From Pantoea eucalypti (GTDB lineage Bacteria > Pseudomonadota > Gammaproteobacteria > Enterobacterales > Enterobacteriaceae), in contig NZ_CP045720.1 of assembly GCF_009646115.1 (NCBI RefSeq), positions 2,852,001-2,916,000 on the forward strand: a DNA stretch of 64,000 bases, in the 5' to 3' direction. A program made the position numbers and the translations under genes. The notes beneath the pieces were generated by a model. That model was not told where the DNA came from. It saw nothing but the letters and a program-made list of their open reading frames with translations, and searched no databases. Each line of letters starts with the position of its first letter. Position 1 is the first letter of the stretch. Positions 55,725 through 64,000 of this stretch are shown piece after piece.

Positions 55725-57729
55725 ACAGCGTTCGCAGCTCATGCAGCTGATCACGCACATTTGCAGCCTTTTCGAACTCCAGGTTCTGCGCGTGCTGCTG
55801 CATCTGCCCTTCCAGCTCGTGAATCTTTTTCTGCAGAGCCTGCGGCGTTAGCAGCTTGAAATCGGCCAGTGCCTGGGCTTCGCCAGGACGTGCCGGTTTC
55901 GCTTTGCCGCGGGTTTTCACTATGTTGTTACCCAGTTCCAGAATATCGGTGATTTTCTTGTTCAGCCCCTGCGGCACAATGCCGTTTTGCTCGTTGTGCA
56001 GTTGCTGCTTCTCACGGCGACGCTCGGTCTCTTCAATGGCGCGTGCCATCGACGGCGTAATTTTATCGCCGTAAAGAATCGCCTTACCGTTGATGTTACG
56101 CGCCGCACGACCAATGGTCTGAATCAGCGATCGTTCAGAACGCAGGAAGCCCTCTTTATCCGCATCCAGAATCGCGACCAGAGAGACTTCCGGCATATCC
56201 AGCCCCTCACGCAGTAAGTTGATGCCCACCAGCACATCAAACTCCCCCAGACGTAAGTCGCGAATAATCTCCATACGCTCCACAGTGTCGATATCGGAGT
56301 GCAGATAACGCACCTTCTCGCCATGCTCCGTCAGATACTCGGTGAGATCTTCAGCCATGCGTTTGGTCAGCACCGTGACCAGCACACGTTCATTGATTGC
56401 CACGCGCTGACGGATTTCTGACAGCAAATCGTCGACCTGAGTCCCGACCGGGCGCACTTCAATGATGGGGTCCAGCAGGCCGGTAGGACGTACCACCTGA
56501 TCGACCACTTCGTCGCCCGATTTTTCCAGCTCATATTTGCCCGGCGTGGCAGAAACATAGATGGTCTGCGGCGCCAGTGCTTCAAACTCTTCAAACTTCA
56601 TCGGACGGTTATCCAGCGCCGACGGCAGGCGGAAGCCATACTCAACCAGCGTCTCTTTACGCGCCCGGTCACCTTTGTACATGCCGCCAATCTGCGGAAT
56701 GGTGACGTGTGACTCATCCACCACCAGCAGGCCATCCGCCGGCAGATAATCAAACAGTGTCGGCGGGGCTTCGCCCGGTCCGCGTGCGGAAAGATAGCGC
56801 GAGTAGTTCTCGATGCCAGAGCAGTAGCCCAGTTCGCTCATCATCTCCAGGTCAAACTGGGTACGCTGGGTAATGCGCTGCTCTTCCAGCAACTTATTAT
56901 TCTCAAGCAGCACCCGGCGGCGGTCCGCCAGCTCGACTTTGATATCTTCCATTGCCTGCAGAATGCGCTCGCGTGGCGTGACATAGTGCGTCTTTGGGTA
57001 AATGGTAAAACGCGGCACGACCGAATCGATCTGACCGGTCAGCGGGTCAAACAGCGACAGACGCTCCACCTCTTCATCAAACAGTTCAACGCGCAGCGCA
57101 ATATCGTCCGACTCTGCCGGGAAGATATCGATCACTTCGCCACGCACGCGGAAGGTGCCGCGCTGGAACGCCTGGTCGTTACGTGTGTATTGCAATTCTG
57201 ACAGGCGGCGCAGGATGCTACGCTGATCGATAATCATGCCGCGGGTCAGGTGCAGCATCATTTTCAGATAGAGATCGGGATCGCCCAGACCATAGATCGC
57301 CGAAACCGACGCCACCACGATAACATCGCGCCGCTCCAGCAGCGCCTTGGTGGCCGAGAGACGCATCTGCTCAATGTGTTCGTTAACCGATGCATCTTTT
57401 TCAATAAAAGTGTCCGAGCTCGGTACATAGGCTTCAGGCTGGTAATAATCGTAGTAAGAGACGAAAAACTCGACGGCGTTATCCGGGAAAAACTCTTTCA
57501 TCTCGCCGTAGAGCTGGGCGGCCAGCGTCTTGTTCGGTGCCAGCACCATCGTCGGGCGGTTGAGGTCGGCAATGACGTTGGCGACGGTAAAGGTTTTACC
57601 GGAGCCGGTTACGCCTAGTAAGGTCTGATGGGCCAGTCCATCCTCCAGCCCCTCTTCCAGGCGACGGATCGCCTCAGGCTGATCGCCCGAAGGTTTGAAA
57701 GCGGAATTCAATTTAAAGGCTTTGGTCAT
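55708..57729 (-). CDS. uvrB: excinuclease ABC subunit B
   Basis: UvrB is the damage-verification helicase of nucleotide excision repair and works with UvrA and UvrC. The 673-residue product has the E. coli length. Walker A GVTGSGKT is at 39-46, the beta-hairpin segment [22 protein letters not shown] at about 90-115, followed by helicase motifs ([26 protein letters not shown]) and motif [18 protein letters not shown]. The C-terminal UVR domain ([27 protein letters not shown]) contacts UvrC. A LexA box lies 77 bases upstream. Confidence 0.98.
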   Translation of the reverse strand: MTKAFKLNSAFKPSGDQPEAIRRLEEGLEDGLAHQTLLGVTGSGKTFTVANVIADLNRPTMVLAPNKTLAAQLYGEMKEFFPDNAVEFFVSYYDYYQPEAYVPSSDTFIEKDASVNEHIEQMRLSATKALLERRDVIVVASVSAIYGLGDPDLYLKMMLHLTRGMIIDQRSILRRLSELQYTRNDQAFQRGTFRVRGEVIDIFPAESDDIALRVELFDEEVERLSLFDPLTGQIDSVVPRFTIYPKTHYVTPRERILQAMEDIKVELADRRRVLLENNKLLEEQRITQRTQFDLEMMSELGYCSGIENYSRYLSARGPGEAPPTLFDYLPADGLLVVDESHVTIPQIGGMYKGDRARKETLVEYGFRLPSALDNRPMKFEEFEALAPQTIYVSATPGKYELEKSGDEVVDQVVRPTGLLDPIIEVRPVGTQVDDLLSEIRQRVAINERVLVTVLTKRMAEDLTEYLTEHGEKVRYLHSDIDTVERMEIIRDLRLGEFDVLVGINLLREGLDMPEVSLVAILDADKEGFLRSERSLIQTIGRAARNINGKAILYGDKITPSMARAIEETERRREKQQLHNEQNGIVPQGLNKKITDILELGNNIVKTRGKAKPARPGEAQALADFKLLTPQALQKKIHELEGQMQQHAQNLEFEKAANVRDQLHELRTLFIAAS

Positions 57730-57805
57730 GAATGCAGTTCCTGCTGGAGAAGTCGGCGGGCAGGCACTTATTTTACTCTGCTATGGTGATTTTGCCAGAA
57801 AATAA

Positions 57806-57825
57806 TACTGGATATAAAAACAGTA
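57806..57825 (-). promoter_or_regulatory. LexA (SOS) box of uvrB
   Basis: The plus strand reads TACTGGATATAAAAACAGTA, which agrees with the consensus TACTGTATATATATACAGTA at most positions. It is nearly the same as the E. coli uvrB operator as I recall it. A possible -10 (TATTAT on the minus strand) adjoins the box, so LexA would block the uvrB promoter. Confidence 0.88.
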
Positions 57826-58622
57826 ATGATGCATTGTTAACGTCAGCACAATGAGACTTTTTGAACCGGCGACGTCGTAGCGATAGCACAAAGTCTGTTG
57901 CGCAATGTTATCCCCAGACCCGGATCAGATTTAACATTTGTCAATAGAGCGTCACAAAATTACAGTTCGGTTACCTGACAGATAATTCGCAGGCTTGTTT
58001 TTTGATAACCTACTGATTTAATTTACTTTAGGCCACAAGGCCAGATTCTCGTCATAATGTTACCAGGCCGCGTATTTCCTCGCTTCCAACTGGTTTTCAT
58101 TACCTAATGCACAAGGTTATCCACAGGAATGGTGGATAAGTGATGGCAGCCCCGCCGCCATCAGCTGTGTATAATTTTTCCCTGCTCCTTCATCGCCTCG
58201 AAAAATAATTTTTTTTGCGTTAAATTTCGCGTCAGCCGCTGACGGAATATTCTGCATTTTTCATCGTCCACCTGATGTATCACGCAAATTTTCATCAATC
58301 CACTAAGATTCTTAATCAGACTTATTGCCTCTTAACACACCGTCTGCACCAGAAACAGCGCCCCGAGGCACTGCAAAAGTGCAGCGGCGTGACTACCGTG
58401 GGGAATTGATAAGTTTTTCTCAACTTTCATCCCTTAAACATGGCATCCCGGCCGGAATCAGGACCGTTTTTAGATCTGGCCTGAGAATTGCAGGAATGAC
58501 TGGCGTCAACGCGCTTCACGCGCACTGTGCTGCAATAGCGAGACAGCTGTTGCTGATGACTTGTTTGCCAGACGACAGAGAGCGGATGCAATCAGGCTAA
58601 TGATCGGGAAGGAGAGTGTCAG
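57826..58622. other. long non-coding region with clustered DnaA-box sequences
   Basis: About 800 bases without a supported gene. DnaA-box-like 9-mers are TTATCCCCA at 57908-57916 (+, one mismatch), TTATCCACA at 58117-58125 (+, perfect), TTATCCACC at 58131-58139 (-, one mismatch) and TTATACACA at 58166-58174 (-, consensus TTATNCACA). The last three fall within 58 bases and are followed by AT-rich DNA to about 58220. A TGATGGC/GCCATCA inverted repeat (58141-58163) lies between boxes. A plus-strand frame at 58325-58600 starts with TTG and has no ribosome site. Confidence 0.6.
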
Positions 58623-59345
58623 ATGCTGAGTCTACGTTCGGTCAATCAATTTTACGGTCAGAACCATATTCTGTGGGATGTGGATCTGGATCTGGCACCT
58701 GGCACCTGCACGGGCGTTCTGGGTCGTCAAGGCATGGGGAAAACCACGCTGGTCAACTGCATCATGGGCAGACTGCCGATTAACAGCGGCTCTATCTCCT
58801 GGAAAGAGGATGGCTCACCGCCGGAAGATCTGCTGCTGCAGCCCGCTGAACAGCGGGCACAGATGGGCATTGGCTATGTGCCACAGGGCCGCCATATTTT
58901 TACGCAGATGAGCGTGGAAGATAACCTGCTGATTGCCCTGCTGGCGGGGGCCAGCCAGCGTGATCGCCATCGCGCCATTCCCGAAATGGTATTTGATTTG
59001 TTTCCGGCGCTTTATTCACTGCGACAGCAGCGCAGCGGCGATCTGCCGATCGATCAACAGCAACAGCTGGCCCTGGCGCGCGCACTGGTGCTGCAGCCCA
59101 AATTGCTGATTCTGGATGAGCCGACTGACGGGATGTCGCCGTGGCTGGAAGAGGAGATGGGCAACCTGATTCGTCGTCTTAATCTCGACTACGGGCTGAC
59201 CATCCTGCTCCTTGAACAGCGACTGTCGCTGATCCGTCGCGTGGCAGACTATTTTCTGCTGCTGCACCGCGGTCGCAATGTGGCGCAGGGCAGCATGGAA
59301 CAGCTGGATGACCACACCGTCGATAAGTGGCTGACGGTGGCCTGA
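58623..59345 (+). CDS. orphan ABC-transporter ATPase, UrtE/LivF-like, with altered signature motif
   Basis: The 240-residue protein aligns with the urea/branched-amino-acid importer ATPases UrtE and LivF. Walker A GRQGMGKT is at 34-41, the Q-loop Gln is in GYVPQGRHIF (88), Walker B LLILDEP at 161-167, and LLLEQRLSL replaces the switch region as in LivF. The signature that should read LSGGQQQQ is LPIDQQQQ at 141-148, so the Ser-Gly-Gly needed to contact ATP across the dimer is lost. No permease, binding protein or second ATPase is present. A good AAGGAGAG ribosome site lies eight bases upstream. It may be a decaying remnant or have a non-transport role. It is convergent with bioD, three bases apart. 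Confidence 0.8.
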   Translation: MLSLRSVNQFYGQNHILWDVDLDLAPGTCTGVLGRQGMGKTTLVNCIMGRLPINSGSISWKEDGSPPEDLLLQPAEQRAQMGIGYVPQGRHIFTQMSVEDNLLIALLAGASQRDRHRAIPEMVFDLFPALYSLRQQRSGDLPIDQQQQLALARALVLQPKLLILDEPTDGMSPWLEEEMGNLIRRLNLDYGLTILLLEQRLSLIRRVADYFLLLHRGRNVAQGSMEQLDDHTVDKWLTVA

Positions 59346-59348
59346 GGC

Positions 59349-60020
59349 TTACGCCGGAAGCGTCAGGTAGTGACCACATGACGCCTGCTGCGCCGCATCG
59401 GTAAGATACGGAATTGTGCCCAGACAGGGCGCAGGCAGTCGGTTTTTCAGGCTGGTGAGATACTCGGGATAGCGTTTGCCAGGCGGTTCCACGGTGTTGG
59501 CGATCCATCCCACCAGCGGCAGGCCACGCGCCCGCACCGCCTCTGCGGTGAGCATCGCGTGGTTGATGCAGCCGAGCTTAATTCCCACCACCAGAATCAC
59601 GGGCAGCTTTTCCCTGACTACCCAGTCTGCGTAGGTGTGTGTCTCTGACAGCGGCGTGTACCAGCCGCCCGCGCCCTCCACCAGAATCCAGTCCGCCAGT
59701 GGCTCCAGCGCCGCCAGACCGGCTGACAGGGCCAGATGGGTAATCGGTCTGCCCTCTTCAGCGCTGACGATGTGCGGCGAGGTGGGTTCCATAAACGCCA
59801 GCGGATTCACCTGCTGATAGGTTAACGGCACACTGCTGAATCGCTGCAACGCCAGCGCATCGCTGTTGCGGTTCCCCTCTGGTGTCATCTCACAGCCCGA
59901 CGCAACCGGCTTATAGCCCGCACAGCGAAAGCCTGCTGTGGCAGCGGCCTGCAACAGTGCGCCGCTGGCGACAGTTTTACCGACTTCAGTGTCGGTGCCG
60001 GTAATAAAAAACCGTTTCAT
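59349..60020 (-). CDS. bioD: dethiobiotin synthetase BioD
   Basis: BioD closes the ureido ring of dethiobiotin from diaminopelargonate, CO2 and ATP. The 223-residue product (E. coli 225) has the P-loop GTDTEVGKT at residues 8-16, YKPVASGCEMTPEG, the VEGAGGWYTPLSE loop and LVVGIKLGCINHAMLT. It is the last gene of the bioBFCD operon and overlaps bioC by four bases. Downstream it nearly meets the convergent orphan ABC ATPase. Confidence 0.96.
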   Translation of the reverse strand: MKRFFITGTDTEVGKTVASGALLQAAATAGFRCAGYKPVASGCEMTPEGNRNSDALALQRFSSVPLTYQQVNPLAFMEPTSPHIVSAEEGRPITHLALSAGLAALEPLADWILVEGAGGWYTPLSETHTYADWVVREKLPVILVVGIKLGCINHAMLTAEAVRARGLPLVGWIANTVEPPGKRYPEYLTSLKNRLPAPCLGTIPYLTDAAQQASCGHYLTLPA

Positions 60021-60772
60021 GAAAGCGTGACTCCATAAATTAAATGGTAACTCAGGCGATAACCGTGCCGATCGCGCGGCCAGTGCGCCTCTAACTGGTT
60101 AAGCCGTCGCCGGGTAAGTATCTGCCCGTCGCGGCCCTGATGCAGATGGGTTGCCCCAATCCCCTTCAGGGATCGCATGGCGCTGAGCGCATCGGGGAAA
60201 TGCAGCGTCACCTCCTCTGAGCTGCAACGCAGTTGCTCTGCCTGGCAGGCCGCTGCAATCTGCGGCTCGCTAAGAAAGCGGTTGGCGTGCGGCAACGCAT
60301 CCAGATGAGACCAGGCTTCATGAACCTCCTGCAGCGAACCGTCGCCCAGCGTGGAAAACAGCAGCGTGCCATTGGGTCGCAGCACCCGCCGGAACTGGCG
60401 CAGCGCCCCGGGCAAATCTTCACTCCACTGCACCGCCAGGTTGCTCCATACCAGGTCGATGCTGTTATCCGCCAGCGGCAGCGCGTCGATGTCGCCCGCC
60501 AGATAGCAGTGCGCCGCGTCGTTATCCCGCGCCTGTTGCAGCATCTGTGGCGAGAGATCCAGTGCCGTCACCTGTTTGCCGCGTTCGCGCCACAGCCTGC
60601 TGTACCAGCCGGTGCCACATCCGGCATCCAGCAGTTGAACCCCGCTGTGAGCCGGTGCGAGAGCCAGCAGCGCATCGCCGCTAAGGCGTTGCAGCGCCGC
60701 ATGGGCATCGTAATGGCTGGCCGCCCGGCCAAAAGCGCGTGCAACCGCCTGCTTATCAATCCGCAGCGTCAT
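60017..60772 (-). CDS. bioC: malonyl-[ACP] O-methyltransferase BioC
   Basis: BioC methylates malonyl-ACP so that the fatty-acid machinery can build the pimeloyl moiety of biotin. The 251-residue protein (E. coli 251) is a class I SAM methyltransferase with motif [20 protein letters not shown], motif [13 protein letters not shown] and [15 protein letters not shown]. It overlaps bioF by 17 bases and bioD by four, typical of the compact enterobacterial bio operon. Confidence 0.96.
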   Translation of the reverse strand: MTLRIDKQAVARAFGRAASHYDAHAALQRLSGDALLALAPAHSGVQLLDAGCGTGWYSRLWRERGKQVTALDLSPQMLQQARDNDAAHCYLAGDIDALPLADNSIDLVWSNLAVQWSEDLPGALRQFRRVLRPNGTLLFSTLGDGSLQEVHEAWSHLDALPHANRFLSEPQIAAACQAEQLRCSSEEVTLHFPDALSAMRSLKGIGATHLHQGRDGQILTRRRLNQLEAHWPRDRHGYRLSYHLIYGVTLS

Positions 60773-61907
60773 GCAGCACCTCCAGTAACCGATCGATATC
60801 GTCCGGGCGATGTGCCGCCGTCAGGGTAATGCGCAGCCGTGCCGTTCCCGGCGGCACGGTGGGCGGCCGGATGGCGCTGACCCAGCAGCCCGCTTCAGCC
60901 AGACGCTGAGAGAGCGCCATCGCATCGCTATTTTCACCCACCAGCAGCGGCTGGATCGCACTCTCTGAGTTCATCAGTTGCCACGGCAGTGAGGCTGCGC
61001 CGCGCCTGAAATGCCGGATGTTCTGCTGCAGCTGCTGGCGCAATGCATCGCCCTGCTGAATGACCTGCAGCGCCGCCTGCAGTGCAACAGCCTGCGCGGC
61101 GGGCATCGCGGTGGAGTAGATCAGATGCCGGCTGAACTGCAGGAAATAGTCGGCAGTCTCCGCATCACAGAGCAGCGCGGCACCGCTGACGCCAAAGGCT
61201 TTGCCAAAAGTGACCACCAGCAGTTCCGGTTTAACGCCCTGCTGCCAGCAGCTGCCACGCCCCTGCTCACCCACCACGCCGATGCCGTGCGCATCATCCA
61301 CCAGCAGCCAGCCCTCAGCCTGGCGCGTCTGTTGCGCCAGTGCAGCCAGCGGCGCGCTGTCACCATCCATGCTGAAAATGCCCTCGGTCACAACCAGCGT
61401 TTCCCCCTCGCAGGGTAATGCGAGCCGCGCCGCCAGACTCTCAGGTGCGTTGTGACTGAAACGACGCAGCTGCGCCGGGCTGTGGCTGGCAGCGTCGAGC
61501 AGCGAGGCATGGCTGAGCTTATCGGCCAGGATACGATCGTTTTTCTCACCCAGCAGATGAATCACCGCCTGATTGGCGGCAAAGCCAGAGATGAACAGCA
61601 GCGCACAGTCATAGCCGAGCCAGTCGGCCAGTTGCGCCTCAAGATCGGCGTGCTGACGGTGATAACCGGTGACATGCCCTGAAGCGCCCGCCCCCGCACC
61701 GGCCAGCGCCGCACCCTGTTGCCAGCCGGCTATCACCGCCGGATGGCGGGTTAAGCCGAGATAGTCATTGCTTGAGAAGTGAAGATAGTTGCGACCACCG
61801 CTCTGCAGTGTGCGGGTCGATTGCTCATCGATAACCCGACGCTGCCGCCAGCCATCAGCCGCACGGCGCTGCGCCAGCCCCTGCCGGAGTCGTTGCTGCC
61901 AGCTCAT
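60756..61907 (-). CDS. bioF: 8-amino-7-oxononanoate synthase BioF
   Basis: BioF is a PLP enzyme that condenses pimeloyl-ACP/CoA with L-alanine. The 383-residue product (E. coli 384) has [16 protein letters not shown], the [12 protein letters not shown]sp/His region (LLVDDAHG), and the PLP-lysine motif [16 protein letters not shown] near residue 235. Its start shares one base with the bioB stop and its end overlaps bioC by 17 bases. Confidence 0.96.
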   Translation of the reverse strand: MSWQQRLRQGLAQRRAADGWRQRRVIDEQSTRTLQSGGRNYLHFSSNDYLGLTRHPAVIAGWQQGAALAGAGAGASGHVTGYHRQHADLEAQLADWLGYDCALLFISGFAANQAVIHLLGEKNDRILADKLSHASLLDAASHSPAQLRRFSHNAPESLAARLALPCEGETLVVTEGIFSMDGDSAPLAALAQQTRQAEGWLLVDDAHGIGVVGEQGRGSCWQQGVKPELLVVTFGKAFGVSGAALLCDAETADYFLQFSRHLIYSTAMPAAQAVALQAALQVIQQGDALRQQLQQNIRHFRRGAASLPWQLMNSESAIQPLLVGENSDAMALSQRLAEAGCWVSAIRPPTVPPGTARLRITLTAAHRPDDIDRLLEVLHDAAD

Positions 61908-62938
61908 TACAGCGCCGCGTTGTAAAACTGTTCAGTGTCGGCATGGAACAGCTGCTCGCTGAGTTGCTGCTCCTGCTGCTGATCGCCATGCTGGGTGTGA
62001 GTATGTTCCGGGTTCAGCCCCAGTTTGCGGAACAGCACGCGGTCTTTATCCTCTTCCGGATTCGGTGTGGTCAGCAGTTTGCAGCCGTAGAAAATCGAGT
62101 TCGCCCCGGCCATAAAGCACATCGCCTGGGTCTGCTCGCTCATCTGCTCGCGGCCCGCGGAGAGACGCACATGCGAGGTCGGCATCATGATCCGCGCCAC
62201 CGCGATGGTGCGGATAAAATCGAACGGTTCGACGTCATCATTATCCGCCAGCGGTGTACCTTTCACTTTCACCAGCATGTTGATCGGCACGCTCTCCGGC
62301 GGTGTCGGCAGGTTGGCTAACTGCACCAGCAAACCGGCACGGTCGTTCACAGTTTCGCCCAGGCCAACGATGCCGCCCGAACAGACTTTGATCCCGGCGT
62401 CACGCACTTTACCCAGCGTATCCAGACGTTCCTGATAGCTGCGGGTGGTGATAATGGATCCATAGAATTCCGGCGAGGTGTCGAGGTTATGGTTGTAGTA
62501 ATCGAGGCCCGCGCCCGCCAGGCGCTGCGCCTGGTCGTCGCTGAGCGTGCCCAGCGTCATACAGGTTTCCATCCCCATCGCCTTCACGCCTTCGACCATC
62601 TTTTCCAGGTAAGGCATATCGCGCTCGTGCGGGTTTTTCCACGCGGCTCCCATGCAGAAACGGGTTGAACCCGCGGCTTTGGCCTGACGCGCGGAGGTCA
62701 GCACCTCTTCCACTTCCATCAGACGCTCCGACTCCAGGCCGGTCTTGTAGCGCGCGCTCTGAGGGCAGTATTTGCAATCTTCCGGACAGGCACCGGTTTT
62801 AATCGACAGCAGGGTACTGACCTGCACCTGGCGCGGGTCGAAGTGCTGACGATGCACCTGTTGCGCCTGAAACATCAGTTCGAGAAAAGGTTGATCAAAC
62901 AGCGCTTGCGCCTGTGCAATTGTCCAGCGTTGAGCCAT
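61907..62938 (-). CDS. bioB: biotin synthase BioB
   Basis: BioB is the radical SAM enzyme that inserts sulfur into dethiobiotin. The 343-residue product (E. coli 346) has the SAM cluster motif C51-P-E-D-C55-K-Y-C58, [30 protein letters not shown] and the auxiliary-cluster Arg/Cys region ([10 protein letters not shown]). The C-terminus is rich in Gln/His ([17 protein letters not shown]). It is the first gene of bioBFCD and faces bioA across an 86-base control region with a BirA operator. Confidence 0.97.
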   Translation of the reverse strand: MAQRWTIAQAQALFDQPFLELMFQAQQVHRQHFDPRQVQVSTLLSIKTGACPEDCKYCPQSARYKTGLESERLMEVEEVLTSARQAKAAGSTRFCMGAAWKNPHERDMPYLEKMVEGVKAMGMETCMTLGTLSDDQAQRLAGAGLDYYNHNLDTSPEFYGSIITTRSYQERLDTLGKVRDAGIKVCSGGIVGLGETVNDRAGLLVQLANLPTPPESVPINMLVKVKGTPLADNDDVEPFDFIRTIAVARIMMPTSHVRLSAGREQMSEQTQAMCFMAGANSIFYGCKLLTTPNPEEDKDRVLFRKLGLNPEHTHTQHGDQQQEQQLSEQLFHADTEQFYNAAL

Positions 62939-62986
62939 TACTTACTCCAGAAAAGGGTGTCATCCCGACGAAAAGCAGGGGTATAC

Positions 62987-63019
62987 TTGTAAACTATATT
63001 TTTTTATTTTGGTTTACAA
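62987..63019. promoter_or_regulatory. BirA operator (bioO) between bioB and bioA
   Basis: TTGTAAAC at 62987-62994 and GTTTACAA at 63012-63019 form the inverted half-sites of the enterobacterial BirA operator around a 17-base AT-rich centre. It lies between the divergent bioB and bioA starts, so biotinyl-AMP-loaded BirA would repress both directions, as in E. coli. Confidence 0.92.
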
Positions 63020-63024
63020 CTCCG

Positions 63025-64000
63025 ATGACTACCCCTGTTTTTTCCTCAGATGATGCCCGTTTTGACCGCCAGCATATCTGGCATCCCTACACCTCAATGC
63101 AGGATCCACTGCCCTGCTATCCGGTTGTTACCGCGCAGGGTTTTCAGCTGCAACTGGCCGATGGCCGTGAGCTGGTAGATGGGATGTCATCATGGTGGGC
63201 GGCGATCCACGGCTATAACCATCCCCGCCTGAACCGGGCGCTGACGGAGCAGGTCACACAGATGTCGCACGTGATGTTTGGCGGCATTACCCACCCGGCG
63301 GCGGTGGCGCTCTGCCGTCAGCTGGTGGCGATAACGCCTGAGCCGCTGGAGTGCGTTTTCCTGGCCGATTCCGGCTCGGTGGCGGTGGAAGTGTCGATGA
63401 AGATGGCGCTGCAGTACTGGCTGGGTCGGGGCGAAACCCGCCAGCAGTTCCTGACGCTGAAACGCGGCTATCACGGCGATACCTTTGCCGCGATGTCGGT
63501 GTGCGATCCTGAGAACTCAATGCACAGCCTGTGGCGCGGCTATCTGCCGGAGCATCACTTTGCGGCGGCTCCCGCCTGCGGCTTTGATGATGAGTGGGAC
63601 GAGCGCGATTTCGATGATTTCGCCCGTCTGATTGAACAGCATCACCGGCAGCTGGCGGCGGTGATTCTGGAGCCAATAGTACAGGGTGCGGGCGGCATGC
63701 GTTTCTACCATCCACGCTATCTGCAGCAGGTGCGGGAAGCCTGCGATCGCTATGGCGTGCTGCTGATCGCCGATGAGATCGCAACCGGCTTTGGCCGCAC
63801 CGGCAAACTCTTCGCCTGTGAACACGCGGACATCACGCCGGATATACTCTGCGTCGGTAAAGCGCTGACCGGCGGCATGATGACGCTGGCGGCGACGCTG
63901 ACCACCCGTGACGTGGCCGACACCATCAGTCGCAGCGCGGCAGGCTGTTTCATGCATGGCCCGACCTTTATGGGCAACCCGCTGGCCTGCGCGGTCGCGG
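63025..64000 (+). CDS. bioA: adenosylmethionine-8-amino-7-oxononanoate aminotransferase BioA, 3' end outside window
   Basis: BioA transfers the amino group of S-adenosylmethionine to 8-amino-7-oxononanoate to give diaminopelargonate, using PLP. 325 complete codons are inside the window and the frame is still open at the right edge; E. coli BioA has 429 residues. Present features are the start [18 protein letters not shown], the substrate loop [51 protein letters not shown], the PLP-aspartate in [15 protein letters not shown] and the PLP lysine in CVGKALTGG at about residue 279. It is controlled by the shared BirA operator. Confidence 0.96.
   Translation, partial: MTTPVFSSDDARFDRQHIWHPYTSMQDPLPCYPVVTAQGFQLQLADGRELVDGMSSWWAAIHGYNHPRLNRALTEQVTQMSHVMFGGITHPAAVALCRQLVAITPEPLECVFLADSGSVAVEVSMKMALQYWLGRGETRQQFLTLKRGYHGDTFAAMSVCDPENSMHSLWRGYLPEHHFAAAPACGFDDEWDERDFDDFARLIEQHHRQLAAVILEPIVQGAGGMRFYHPRYLQQVREACDRYGVLLIADEIATGFGRTGKLFACEHADITPDILCVGKALTGGMMTLAATLTTRDVADTISRSAAGCFMHGPTFMGNPLACAVA

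Noticed and set aside
57826..58250. A replication origin around the DnaA boxes
   Set aside because: There are only a few GATC sites, no 13-mer array, and none of the genes usually next to oriC. A regulatory or titration role is more likely.
58325..58600. 91-codon plus-strand frame upstream of the orphan ABC ATPase
   Set aside because: It starts with TTG, has no ribosome site, and its composition reads like a chance frame in the long spacer.
1..64000. CRISPR array, tRNA, rRNA, insertion sequence or prophage
   Set aside because: No regularly spaced repeats, cloverleaf-like sequences, transposase or phage genes were seen on reading both strands; no computational scan was possible.

Overview
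The window is a chromosomal segment of an enterobacterium, most likely Pantoea or a close Erwiniaceae relative (inference). The gene products read as orthologues of Escherichia coli proteins along most of their length. The order bioA | bioBFCD - uvrB - yvcK | moaABCDE - ybhL - ybhN/clsB/ybhP - ybhQ - rhlE - dusC ... dinG - ybiB matches the E. coli 17-18 min region. It is interleaved with blocks that sit elsewhere in E. coli (mlrA-yohO-yehWXYZ, pbpG-yohC-yohD, bglX-dld, chiP-chitobiase) and with hutU and other accessory genes, which is typical of Pantoea. Most of the DNA is moderately GC-rich. About 17.9-21.3 kb is clearly AT-rich and looks acquired. No rRNA, tRNA, IS element, prophage or CRISPR array was seen.

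Layout. 0-3 kb: 3' part of hutU and an M20 amidohydrolase. 3-6.1 kb (-): ybiB and dinG, dinG with a LexA box. 6.2-8.4 kb: an XRE-cupin regulator/GNAT pair divergent from mlrA, with a palindrome resembling an MlrA site between them, then the 35-residue membrane protein gene yohO. 8.4-12.1 kb (-): the osmoprotectant ABC transporter osmF-yehYXW. 12.4-18 kb: an MFS transporter, idi, a chemoreceptor with a sigma-28-type promoter, and a Suppressor-of-fused family protein. 18-21.3 kb: AT-rich block with an EamA transporter, a small unknown protein and a DsdC-like regulator. 21.4-26.5 kb: MpaB-like protein, bglX and dld. 26.5-31 kb: a chitin-utilisation pair, chitoporin chiP and a chitobiase broken by a one-base frameshift, under a NagC-like operator. 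31-41.5 kb: MscS-type channel, pbpG, yohC, yohD, a GH15 hydrolase, L,D-transpeptidase ldtB with a long Ala/Pro tail, and a Pit phosphate transporter. 41.5-49.6 kb: MFS transporter, dusC-rhlE, ybhQ, ybhP-clsB-ybhN and ybhL. 49.7-57.7 kb: yaiW, an OBAP-family lipoprotein, moaABCDE behind a probable Moco riboswitch, yvcK and uvrB (LexA box). 57.8-64 kb: a long non-coding stretch with clustered DnaA-box sequences, an orphan UrtE-like ABC ATPase with a damaged signature motif, and the bio genes around a BirA operator; bioA runs off the right edge.

How the genes fit together. Several complete modules are visible: SOS repair (dinG, uvrB), osmoprotectant uptake (osmF-yehYXW), molybdopterin synthesis (moaABCDE) and biotin synthesis (bioBFCD/bioA). 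The chitin module has an apparently intact outer-membrane porin but an interrupted chitobiase, so growth on chitobiose may be impaired unless the frameshift is a sequence error. The least explained items are the AT-rich EamA/unknown/DsdC-like block, the orphan ABC ATPase beside the DnaA-box cluster, the XRE-cupin/GNAT pair facing mlrA, and the SUFU-family protein. I found no clearly new multi-gene defence or mobile system; these four are the best leads.
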